From the NCBI GenBank assembly GCA_022457065.1, contig JAJGBQ010000008.1:620001-684000 (forward strand): DNA of 64,000 nucleotides, in the 5' to 3' direction. A model generated the notes under the pieces. It was given only the letters and a program-made list of their open reading frames with translations, was not told the origin of the DNA and searched no databases. The translations under genes and the position numbers were made by a program. The stretch comes from Curvularia sp. ZM96. Its lineage: Eukaryota > Ascomycota > Dothideomycetes > Pleosporales > Pleosporaceae. Positions 29,315 to 38,695 of this stretch are shown piece after piece (the first letter of the stretch is position 1; each line of letters starts with the position of its first letter).

Positions 29315-30868
29315 ATGACACTCAGCATCATTAACCGGCGCATCGCCTTTTATGGCGCAGACGATCTGCTCGCCGCACTGCCGACCCACAAGTCGATGAA
29401 ATGGATACGTCATCCTGCAGCAACACCGTCAACCGCGCTTGTGATTGGTACCTACGACGGACGCGACATCCTTGCCTTCATGAAAAGCTTCGGTGGCAGC
29501 CCACGCAGGGTGCAATATTGCTTCAAGCCAGCCAATCGTCGGCTCAATGCATCTACAGCACAGCCTCTTACGCTAGACGAGGTGGTGAAATTGCCACTCA
29601 ATGCGCCGTTCAGGTACAGCGCCGACACCTCTGAGTTGGGAAAGAGCGACTTCGGTATCGTTATTCAATGGTACTTCATGGGCATAATCGAGCCCGAAGT
29701 TAATTTTATGGAGTATTGTCCGCGACTCTACAAAGCACTGCAGAGAATCGATGCAAAGAAACGTGCTGGAAAGGAATCTGAAACGCCGGAACCTGAAGAA
29801 TCTAGGGACGCGCAAGATCAACGTTCAAGTCACCGCGGCCATCTTGGTATAGAAACAAGATTAACCAGGCAGCTCGTTACCCCAGTAAAAAGCCCAGTAA
29901 GAAGCCCGTTAGTCAGCGTGAGTGACGATGAGCATTCTGATCTGGGCAAGCTGCACAGTTACTTGGATTTATATGGCGCGCTTTACTTGCTGAAAAACCT
30001 ACCGGGTCCAGACGAGGTCCAGTTCGTGAACCAGGACTTCCTTCCCAATGCCCAGCCAAGAAAGCTCTTTATGGGCCACCATAAAGAACACGGCAACGAC
30101 ATCTATGCGTATATGCGAAAGTCACGCAAATACCACGAGATCAAATTCTATACCGAAGATACGCGCGCACCTTCGAAGACAGCCATCAGCTCTGAAGACG
30201 TTGCTAAACAGAGTATCCTACACCCATTTAACAAAACCTATCCAGAAGGGACTCGCAGCATTGGCCAAGACGAGAAAGCCCGACTCACACTTATGGTCAA
30301 GTGGTACTTCATTGCAGCCAGAATAGCAAAGGATTGTGTGCTCAGAGAAACGAAGGCTTATCCTGAGCGCTTGCTGAGCGCGCTTGAGTACATTGCTAAG
30401 CGGATGGGGGCTGCTTCCGTCAGACCACCCCTCGCTGGGTACGAACGGCAAACGGAGCCTGAGACAAGATCAGAAGAGGCAAGCCCAACCATCGATGAAA
30501 GTCATATCCAATTCACACTCGCCAAGGTTACGCCCAATCCTTTATCATCCCCCATCACATCTAGAACTGCTCCTCCGCACCCGTCAACTGCTCACGCAGA
30601 GCAATTAAATAACCTCTCTAACGCCGTTGACGCTCCAAAATTGCGAGGCACTAAACGTACCGCCGAGGATGCAGAGTTCGAAGACCTCGCTGAGATACTC
30701 TCTCAAGCACTTACTGCGGACCGGGGCCTCACGGATCAAATTGACGCCATTGACAAGCGGATTGAGCTTTTGCAGACGCAACGTACAGTTTTAGTAGAGA
30801 AGAAGAAAGATGTAAAGAGGAAGTTCACGAGGCAAACTTTGGCGGTTGCATCGAGGACAGATGGATAG
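29315..30868 (+). CDS. Uncharacterised protein with an internally duplicated domain and C-terminal coiled coil
   Basis: A 517-residue single-exon frame. I use ATG 29315 (MTLSIINRR); the frame is open a little further upstream without an ATG. Two modules share a pattern: first (about residues 8-150) with LYGAD/FYGADDLLAALP.., a GTYDGRDILAFMKSF segment, P-L..PF..Y and IVIQWYFMGIIEPEVNF; second (about 215-360) with LYGALYLLKNLPGPDEV, HGNDIYAYMRKSRKYHEIKF, HPFNKTYPEGT and LMVKWYFIAARIAKDCVL. Both end in a 'P.LY/ERLL.AL..I' helix. After a Pro/Ser/Thr linker the C-terminal 60 residues look coiled-coil (LTDQIDAIDKRIELLQTQR). I recognise no known family. No signal peptide or membrane segment is visible. 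Confidence 0.7.
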   Translation: MTLSIINRRIAFYGADDLLAALPTHKSMKWIRHPAATPSTALVIGTYDGRDILAFMKSFGGSPRRVQYCFKPANRRLNASTAQPLTLDEVVKLPLNAPFRYSADTSELGKSDFGIVIQWYFMGIIEPEVNFMEYCPRLYKALQRIDAKKRAGKESETPEPEESRDAQDQRSSHRGHLGIETRLTRQLVTPVKSPVRSPLVSVSDDEHSDLGKLHSYLDLYGALYLLKNLPGPDEVQFVNQDFLPNAQPRKLFMGHHKEHGNDIYAYMRKSRKYHEIKFYTEDTRAPSKTAISSEDVAKQSILHPFNKTYPEGTRSIGQDEKARLTLMVKWYFIAARIAKDCVLRETKAYPERLLSALEYIAKRMGAASVRPPLAGYERQTEPETRSEEASPTIDESHIQFTLAKVTPNPLSSPITSRTAPPHPSTAHAEQLNNLSNAVDAPKLRGTKRTAEDAEFEDLAEILSQALTADRGLTDQIDAIDKRIELLQTQRTVLVEKKKDVKRKFTRQTLAVASRTDG

Positions 30869-32328
30869 AGGTATCTGGACTAGTTTTGGAGTCTGCCGCT
30901 CAATACTCTTACGTCTGCTACGTCTTGTCACTCTGGACATCTTGATGTAAGCTACCTCCAAGTGACTGCCTAAAATTCCACTGCTATTGCATAGTAACGC
31001 GGGTTCCGCTCCTTGTCTTTTGCATTGGCGCAGGTTCCATACCACTGTTTTCGTCTAAATACCTGACAAGGATCAGTTCAATCCTAGTATATGATGCTTC
31101 GTGAATTGATGCGTATGTCGAATAACAGGGGTTTAGCACGATTTAACACTGCGAATTGCATTGCGATTTCTCCTATTATCCGATAATACAAAAATGTTCG
31201 GCCCCGAACATCGCTCAAACGCGTAACGCGTCAGTGTTTCGTGACTGAATCAGGCCTGGTATGAGGGCCGGATACGGCTACCGAGTACCCCAGTAAGCGA
31301 CACTGCTCCTCACAAACGACCCATACAAAACTTCCCTATCTATGGCTCACCTACTACCACACTCTTTTCTAACGCTATGCATGTACAGTCCTAAGGTCTT
31401 TTCAGAATCGAAAACATAATTAGGATCTCTCGTACTTGCTCCACGAGTTCATTTAAAATATGTCCAATGATTTATTCTAACCTTATCCGCGTTTTCGGTC
31501 TTCATGAGCCTTACCATCGAAGCCATATAAGACCATGCCACGTAACTCAATGCGGAGCAGTCGGATTATGAAATAATCGACTCACGCTCAATCTTTGGTT
31601 TGGTCGCACCTTGTTCATGTGCACTCCGCTAGGCGATGGAACATTGACGTGATAAGCTTCTTGATCAACGTTTAGGTATGGGCCATATCGTATGGTATAT
31701 ATCCACGATACTAAACTTTGACAGAAAACACATATAGATGCCTGCAGCAAATCCTCCATGAGCAATCATAGCCTGCGTAATGAACCAGTAACGCTAGTGC
31801 TCTAGTCGAACACAGAGGACGATGTTTGACAGAAGTGGATTCAGTTCGAACCAACATGAGGCTAGCTCTGGTAGGTACGGGTATAACAGAGGGATCCTAG
31901 TACCATGTATCCATGGGATACGGAGACGCTTGGCATCAGCGTGAAGGTTACGACTTAGAACAGTACGTAAGTGCACACGACTGGAATAGGATTTTAAAGC
32001 TTGAATCGTCTTCTTTTGGATCGAAGGCTAGCTTTGTAAACAGCTCTATAATATCTGACGTTTCGTCATCATAGTCACACTCTTGGAATCAATGCGACAA
32101 AAGAAGATATTAACCATTGGCACTGTCGCGATTAACGGATTAAACATGGACTAGATTTGACTAGAAATTATTACGTGTATGCGAAGGCAAATAGTATTGA
32201 TCGAAAGAAAGCAAAGCAAAAAACTAAGGAAAAAATTAATACGCTGTAAGCAACGTAGATAGGGCACACCTTCTCCAACCTAGACACTAACAGTGCGCTC
32301 ACCCGCGCAAACAAGTTCTTGTTCTGTC
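30869..32328. other. Intergenic, mostly nothing recognised
   Basis: At 31083-31103 it carries the CCTAGTATATGATGCTTCGT repeat end also found at about 675-695. No supported gene. Long low-content stretch. Confidence 0.5.
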
Positions 32329-32871
32329 TTAACCGCAGATCTTATGATCAGTCGTACAACCAACAAAGCCACTGCAGACGACATAGGTTCCGTGATCCGG
32401 AGGACAGGTACTCCAGAATCGTTTCTCGCCTTCACAATGTTTGCTTTCACTGGTACATCCTACGAAACCGCTGGAACACGCACTAGGTCGGGCGTACCAA
32501 GTGTTCTGAGGGCAAGTCCCAGAATTAGTCGGGGGATCTACCGACGGAGTTACTGGAGGAGTCGAACCAGAGGACTTGATGTCGCAGATACGAGGATTGG
32601 TACTGCAGCCTCGAAATCCATTGGCGCAGTTGTAGAACGAACCTAGGCCTGGACCACCAAAACAATCATTGTTGAAGCGTTTGCGACCGCCACAGGTGTC
32701 ATCTCCATTCTCCCACGAAACACAGCCAAGGAAGCCGCTGGGGCATTGGTTACCAGGCTTGTAATGGAACATGCCGGGACAGAAATCGTCAGATCGCTGG
32801 TTCAGTGTTGGAAGGGCGCTACTAAGAGCGAACAAAACGGAAACCAAGGAGACGGAGGTAAGGGAATGCAT
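32329..32871 (-). CDS. Secreted cysteine-rich protein with a duplicated C-(S/N)GF-x-GC module
   Basis: ATG 32871 gives 180 residues starting MHSLTSVSLVSVLFALSSAL, a clear signal peptide. The upstream ATG at 32940 would place a polar stretch before it. The mature protein has two modules of about 55-60 residues. The first runs from CPSGFLGCVSW through GGRKRFNNDCFG to NCANGFRGCSTNPRICD. The second runs from ACSSGFVGCTSESKHC through GEKRFWSTCPP to VCSGFVGCTTDHKICG. A Ser/Thr/Pro linker joins them. Each module contains two (S/N)GF-x-GC motifs and a GxKRF motif, suggesting a repeated disulfide fold. Extracellular location is inferred from the leader. The family is not recognised and no function should be assumed. 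Confidence 0.75.
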   Translation of the reverse strand: MHSLTSVSLVSVLFALSSALPTLNQRSDDFCPGMFHYKPGNQCPSGFLGCVSWENGDDTCGGRKRFNNDCFGGPGLGSFYNCANGFRGCSTNPRICDIKSSGSTPPVTPSVDPPTNSGTCPQNTWYARPSACSSGFVGCTSESKHCEGEKRFWSTCPPDHGTYVVCSGFVGCTTDHKICG

Positions 32872-33513
32872 GGCTGGAAAAGTGTGTAGAAGTCCGTTTA
32901 AAAGTTTTGGAAACTGAATGGAGAAATCGGACGAATGCAAACTTGATGAAAGTTGTGAAAAGGACCGAGAGCTGATGGACGAAATGCAACGAGAAGTTGG
33001 TAGTCCTGAAATAAAGAGATAATGGAATTGCAGTGAAATTGTTGATACTGATGAGAGTGTTGATAATACATTTTTGTAAGACGTTCTGATGCCACAATTA
33101 TATAGTCAACATCGCAGGCTGTGCAGCTCTTAAACCCACTGTTTCTGTATGCTCACTTCCCTCACAAACCGCAGTGCATCGGATGCGAGACATCCGCTCT
33201 GATTGTGCCTCAGCGTGCTCTAAGATGTTTGTGGCGGTGTCCGCTAACGAGGGGGCTGGGCAGTGCCGTGGTTGAGAGCATTCGCGTTCCATTGGTCGCC
33301 ATATCTTGGTTGACTAGGAACCGACGTCTGAAGCCTACAGCTGCGGCTGGACAATTAGCTCATGCAACGAAAATAGCTCTATAGAGATTGAACGTAGGCT
33401 GGGCCGGCCTTGGTAGAACTTCATGAGTGACAACATGATCCCGATGAGTGAGTGATGAAGAGGCCCGACTAGCAAGCGAGGCGCAAGAGTTTGCGTACCA
33501 GTTTCAAGAGTTA
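32872..33513. other. Intergenic, nothing recognised
   Basis: Upstream region of the secreted protein gene; AT-rich 32880-33100. No other feature. Confidence 0.5.
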
Positions 33514-33781
33514 CACCCTCATGCATTTGCAGCTTCCGCTTTGCGCATATGGTCCAGTTGTCATCCCACACGGGACATGGACCCGCCTGGTACACGCTTG
33601 TCTAAAAAGAGGTAAACCATATAAATATGATGCGTTGAATGGTTTGAGAGCTTGAAAGACGACGCATCGCTGACAGAAACTAATACTATTTGGGCAAGAT
33701 TACCACTAAGCGACAGAGGCTTAGCGTGGGATCAAAGGTCGCCTGCTTACAGAAACCGGAAGCTGCAACTGTACGAGAGTG
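33514..33781 (+). mobile_element. MITE copy 3, undisturbed
   Basis: A 268-bp element from CACCCTCATGCATTTGCAGC to the inverse ending GAGAGTG, with TA on both sides (33512-33513, 33782-33783). It aligns across the insertion point of copy 1, so it shows the unsplit structure. Confidence 0.85.
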
Positions 33782-34149
33782 TAGAACACGATATGAATAC
33801 AGACTAGCTGCATGGCTGCGGGTAGCCGCGCTAGGTTGTCCACAAGCCCTTACATATAATCATTTCTACTGCAAGAACGCCTCTACAAAAAGAGGAAATT
33901 AGCTTGGGCTCCTGGGATGGCGTCGTCATCTGGATTACTATGATGTGCAGGCGGGTAAGACGTAAGCGTTATCAACACGGAAGAACTCACTCTCAATCCG
34001 AAGTGCACTCTACAGTACACTTTCATGCATTCAATCTTTCATCCTACGCAAGCCTCTCTCGCCTAATGGTGATCTTAGCCGAATAGCGCTAGATCTTGTT
34101 AATAGTGCGTGATGTCAGGAGACAATATTATCTCTGAACTAATTAAAGT
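33782..34149. other. Intergenic, nothing recognised
   Basis: Short stretch between a MITE and the MULE. At 34020-34070 it has weak similarity to MITE interior sequence (CTTTCATGCATTC, TCCTACGCAAGCCTCTCTCGCC), perhaps a decayed fragment. Confidence 0.35.
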
Positions 34150-34216
34150 GGCTGCTGAGATTTGTCCCCAAGGTTTTGAGATTTGTCCCCAAGATGAGAT
34201 TTGTCCCCAACGCTAG
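34150..34216 (+). repeat. MULE TIR with three 18-bp-type units
   Basis: Three copies of GAGATTTGTCCCCA separated by AGGTTTT and AGAT, ending in ACGCTAG. Inverse of part of 36948-37050. Confidence 0.9.
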
Positions 34217-34321
34217 CTATATCTTCACTAGCGCCAAATATATTACAGTATTCTATTCTTTTAGGCATAGGCACGTGTGAAGGGGGCTGAACTTGATCAC
34301 GTATATTGCTAGACCTATTGT

Positions 34322-36819
34322 CTACTGACACCGTCGTTTCTTACGTGGGCCAAGGCTTTTCCAGGCTTCGGAAGCCGCCACTGCTGCGGCACGTTTAGGC
34401 CGCGGCGTGGGTATATCTTCACGCTCAGCAGGTGCGTTCTGAGCATCAACTTGTGCGAATCTTTCAGTATAGAAAGCTTCCATGTCTCCAAAGTGATAGT
34501 TCCAAGCCATAGTTGGTGTGCAAGAAGCGAAGAGTCCTTGCGTGGCAAGAGCCATATTCCGCGCCTCCACAAGTTCTGCAGGATCCTCCTCCTGCCCAGT
34601 CTCTGCTAGAAAGTTGGTAGCTGACATCATATTATTACACTGATACAGAACAGGTTGAGATCGTCGACTCTCAATGTCAGCCAGAAACTCTTCTAGCGTT
34701 GGAGGTCTCCAGACAGGAGACGGAGCCATGGTCACTGATACAGCGACAGCCACAGGCGGGGATGAACGAGGAGATGTAAGAGAAGGTAAAGGAGCAGGTG
34801 CTGGAATTGACACTGATATACAGGTGGTCACAGGACCCGCGCCTGGTAAAGATGTCGGAACTAAAACGGTGACTGAAGTACTGACTTCCTGCAGAGCTTC
34901 GGCTAGTGTTTGACCCTGGGGTTCAAGGTAAGGCTGATAGCGAGGAATAGAAGGTGGCACAGGTCGTTCGAAAGCTGAGGGGTCTCGACGAGTGGATGCT
35001 TCATTTCTCCTCGGCGCCCCCCTTGTTTGAGCTACAAGGGGCTCTAGAACAGACTGGTATGGCCTAGGGGATAGGAACACCGAAGGTCCTTGCTCGCGTT
35101 GATAGCGCCAGTGATCATCATAGAGATAGTTTAGTCGTAGTGTAGATTTAGCAGCTATCACTTCTTGCAGCGTATGGCGGCATGGAAGACCATTGGTTTT
35201 CTCAAAGAGGCCTGAGCAAGGATGCCCACCGCGACGCTGGCTTTGCTCTTTCTGGCGCAGCAAGTCCTGTTGCCTAATCCGCTCGATAGCTGGTGGTGTG
35301 AGGACATCATGGATCCCGTGAGGTAGGAAGGGCATTGACTCAAGCTTGTGCTGAAATTTAGTGCTGTGTTTAGAAGAAGCGATCTCCTTTTTGTACTTGT
35401 TATATTGGCTCTTAACCATCTGCTCGATCCTCTCAACAACACGAAGTAAGTCACCTGTTGAAGTCATAAGATAGTCCTTTAAGACCTTATGCATTCCTTC
35501 AATAGGTGAACTTGTAATCGTGCTGTAGTGTCGGTGGTGAGAAGTCTATGCAGCCGCCCACTCCATACGTGTTAGGTATTGGTTTTCTTGTAGGTACCTG
35601 CAGAGTTCTGGCTGGTGGCTGTAGTCTTTAATTAAATCATTCTATTTAAATTGGAACTCTAATGGCCTCTTTGCGTAGACTAGCTGCTCTAGTTAGCTAA
35701 GGGCTATATAGTATAACTAGCGTCGGCTTAAAGTGCTTGTAAAAACTAGGGCTAGTATACCTGAGTCTAGCGTTTCATAAATAATTTCCTTTGATCGATA
35801 ATTCTCTGCTTTGCCTCTTTCGTTACACCGTCAGCATCTCGCCATGTTTGCTGAGCTTTTGTCTGAACGTTCTTGTTGATATGCCATACGCATAAGAGCT
35901 GAGGAACTCCTGGGAGCAGCGAGCGTGCTGACGTTTTTAAAGCTTCTTCCTGATCGCTAATGAATACACGCGGTTGTTGCACGCCAGTCTTGTGTAGGAA
36001 ATTTGCGATCGCCCAATAGTAGTCTGTATATGTCTCGTTGCTAAGAAAGCAGAAGCCTGCAGAGAAGAATGTCTGCAGATTAGTGCAGCCAAGAATATGT
36101 AGTAGAGGGAGTTTGTATTTGTTAGTTCGATATGTGCAATCCATTAACAAGACGTCAGGGTTTGCTAGCAGAAGCTCAACCTGCTTCTGGTGGGTGAAGA
36201 AGAGGTTCTGAATGCGATCATTGCCATCCTTCTTAACTGCAAAGATCCAGTCGGCCGTGGATAGATCGTCCAGTAGTGTCTCAACTGGGCTTCTTCCATT
36301 GAGGTGCTTTTCCCTGATAGCCTTCCTCTCGCTGCGAATATCAGTGGCAGATATTAGGGTATCTTGATCTTCTCTCTGGATAGCAGCTAGTATCTGCATG
36401 GGCCGCACGCCAGCATGGGTCATTGATTTTATAACTTCCTTTTGTGCTGGTGTACGTCTGCGGTAGACATTGTGCGCGCTCGAGTTGATTGACTGGGGAT
36501 GGTTGTGGTCCTTGTTCTGTACTTCTAGTTTCCATTGATTGCTGTGCTTTATCCTGAAGATAACAAGCTTAAAAGGACATCCTGTTGAGCGTGTGCTTGT
36601 GCTTAGAACCTTTGCAGTCGACTGGTAGTTGTTCCTAAAGCGATCGCAGTGGTAGTAGTAACGTGTTTTAATAGCTGAGTTGTGAGGCCAACTCCGTTTA
36701 AGGACGAAGCCGTAGCCATGCTGCATGCCGTGCGCTTTAAGCGCGCTGTATGCTTCTTCATAGGAACCGTAGAGCTGGTCTAGAGGAGGTGTAATGTCGC
36801 CCATGTTGTTCAAGAACAA
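34322..36819 (-). pseudogene. MULE transposase, interrupted by several stops
   Basis: The first part (36819-35767) is open. It has a FAR1/WRKY-GCM1-like zinc finger (YYYHC..TGCPFKL..DHNHPQS) and the MULE DDE domain start, with VLLMDCTYRTN (first Asp), FISDQEEAL (second Asp) and LCVWHINKNV. After LFMKR the frame meets a dense series of TAG/TAA codons (35500-35765), where Gln and Trp codons would fit, and a frame change. An open frame resumes at 35494-34322 with a helical region and GLPCRHTL, a SWIM-type zinc motif. It then runs into a Pro/Ser-rich tail ending in basic residues. The stop cluster is what RIP would leave. Inactive. The relic at 449-677 is a second copy of its start. Confidence 0.88.
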
Positions 36820-36947
36820 GAAAATAAGCTAGATAGCTACGTTTTTCGATGAGCGTTTACCTGCAGTAGATATCTAGTGATGTTGCGGATATGGCGGATT
36901 CGAAGATTACGCACTAAGCTAAGTTGGAGAGAAAGTTTACACTAGCA

Positions 36948-37050
36948 CTAGCGTTGGGGACAAATCTCATCTTGGGGACAAATCTCATCTTGGGGACAAA
37001 TCTCATCTTGGGGACAAATCTCAAAACCTTGGGGACAAATCTCAGCAGCC
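36948..37050 (-). repeat. MULE TIR with five 18-bp-type units
   Basis: Five copies of GGGGACAAATCTC. Three are joined by an identical ATCTT spacer in a clean 18-bp tandem array. Confidence 0.9.
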
Positions 37051-38111
37051 TTTTTGGAATTATCGTCACGAAGGACTGGAAATACACCCGCCAATGGCCG
37101 CAACGGTCTCTGCAGGCCATCGCGCGTCCCCCCGCGTCGGTTTGGCACCTGTAGAGCCACTGTTGCGGCCCTGGCCGGCAACGACAGCAAAATTTGCGAG
37201 CAAGCTACTTAACATGACACGACCACCAAATGCAGCGGCAGCCATCTAGCCACGACACAGCAACGCAAGACGCGACGACGGAGCCCAGACATCCCATTTA
37301 GCATCATAGTTACATCACGCACACACAAAGTCATCGATGGGCTCCCTGGCTAGCCCATCACCATCTGACAATGTCTGCAACGTCCCGCATCGACGAGCCC
37401 TCGAGCTGAACGGCATCATCTCTCACACGAACTACCTCACAGACACCTGGCATGCTACAATTGGCGCCACTACATACTTACAGATTACCAGACAGCCTTG
37501 TTCACTGTCGCCCCACGTGTTGAAGGAGTGGTCTCCCTTCCACACACCTGACAAGGTCTGAGGAGGTTCGCATGAGAGCTCTCATACTCAGTAGGTTTGA
37601 CGGCACGCACGAGCGGAGCATCGCTCCTGTGAAGCTGCGTTACGACGAAATGCTGCTGCCGCTGCGCCCGGTGGCAGGTCACACCACAAGATACGGCCAC
37701 ATAGGAACCTAGTGGACGGCATCATAACACTTGAAGAACATCAGAGATCGGGGGACATATTTCAAGGCAAAAGACGTCACTTCTAGAGACGAAATGTACA
37801 TAGTCGTAGATAGAAGCCAGACAACGGCAGGCCTCTGGGGACTCACGTCCGCATCGCGTCGGCTGTCTGCCATGCCTGTCATCCGGGCATAGCTGTGGAG
37901 ATCACGGCTGAAACCGAGTAGGACAAAATCAATCAATCAATCATGTACAACTGCGCTATGCCAAAAGAGCTGAAGCTGTGGCGCAGAGTTCTAGAAGCTT
38001 CTGCTAGGTGCTGCTCAAGCGCGCAGTTACCAGCTATTGTTAGAAGCAGACTGGTTGCGGATACTGTTGGCTTCTTGCTCAAGGTATCCCTCAGTCACCA
38101 CAACCACGAAC
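37051..38111. other. Intergenic, nothing certain
   Basis: Short frames such as 37337-37561 show no motif. A GCGGCCCTGGCCGGC palindrome lies near 37163. No transposon ends were paired. Confidence 0.4.
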
Positions 38112-38438
38112 ATGGACCCACCCAGCCAGGCGCTCGCGCAACGTCTGCCTGAGGGTGTGCGTGGCACATGTGTTGCTTGATCAGAGCATGGCAATGTTCC
38201 TGTCTCAACTCTGATCCACCGTATGCTTGGACGACGCTCGCGAGCAGACCAGGCTCAGAGTCAGCAGTGCTTGACTCGAGAGGAGGAGAAAGCCCTTATG
38301 AAGTTCTTGCTACTGATGTCTAGTTTCGGACAGCGCCAAGGGCTTCATATCCTCTACAGCTTTCAATGCAGACACGGTTCAGCCTTGCGAGCGGTGCACT
38401 GCGCATGCATGAAGCTACGCCTTACCCCGCCTAATTAG
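38112..38438 (+). pseudogene. Relic of a pogo transposase N-terminus (HTH_psq)
   Basis: The frame from ATG 38112 reads into a TGA at about 38175 and continues in frame to GRRSRADQAQSQQCLTREEE and KALMKFLLLMSS. The N-terminal HTH of the transposase at 55849-57603 has GRRSIEEKAQSQQYLTPYEE and DALVNFLLEMSD at the same spacing. Nothing of the CENP-B HTH or DDE core follows. Clearly a decayed fragment of the same transposon family, lying just upstream of the receptor gene. Confidence 0.75.
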
Positions 38439-38695
38439 GGCTTCACACAGGCTTCACCACCAATCTAAGCATACAGCGAAAACTAGAAGCCTCAGTTCGC
38501 AACAACTTGACACATCACAGAGTCCTGCTAGGATCTAAGCTGATGCACCTGCTCGTCATTCTTTTTATATGCTGACCGTCCATCGGTAGCAGGAAAGCAG
38601 CTAGCAAGTAGCAAGCTCCCGCGCGATCAGGCTACTAAGTTTAGCCTTTCGCGTCCTGTTCATCGCATGCGCCTACCACATACCTACATAAACCC

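Larger units (their letters stand above)
34150..37050 (-). mobile_element. MULE DNA transposon with repeat-built ends
   Basis: A 2901-bp element bounded by GGCTGCTGAGATTTGTCCCC at 34150 and its exact inverse at 37050. Left end (34150-34216) has three GAGATTTGTCCCCA units; right end (36948-37050) has five. The extra 36 bp are two more 18-bp units. Coding region on the minus strand. I could not see a clear 9-bp target duplication, so it may be old or its outer limits may be slightly off. Confidence 0.85.

Noticed and set aside
31270..32000. Possible rRNA fragment
   Set aside because: Phrases such as 'GAGGGATCCTAGTACCATG' looked rRNA-like at first, but no continuous match to conserved rRNA cores could be followed.
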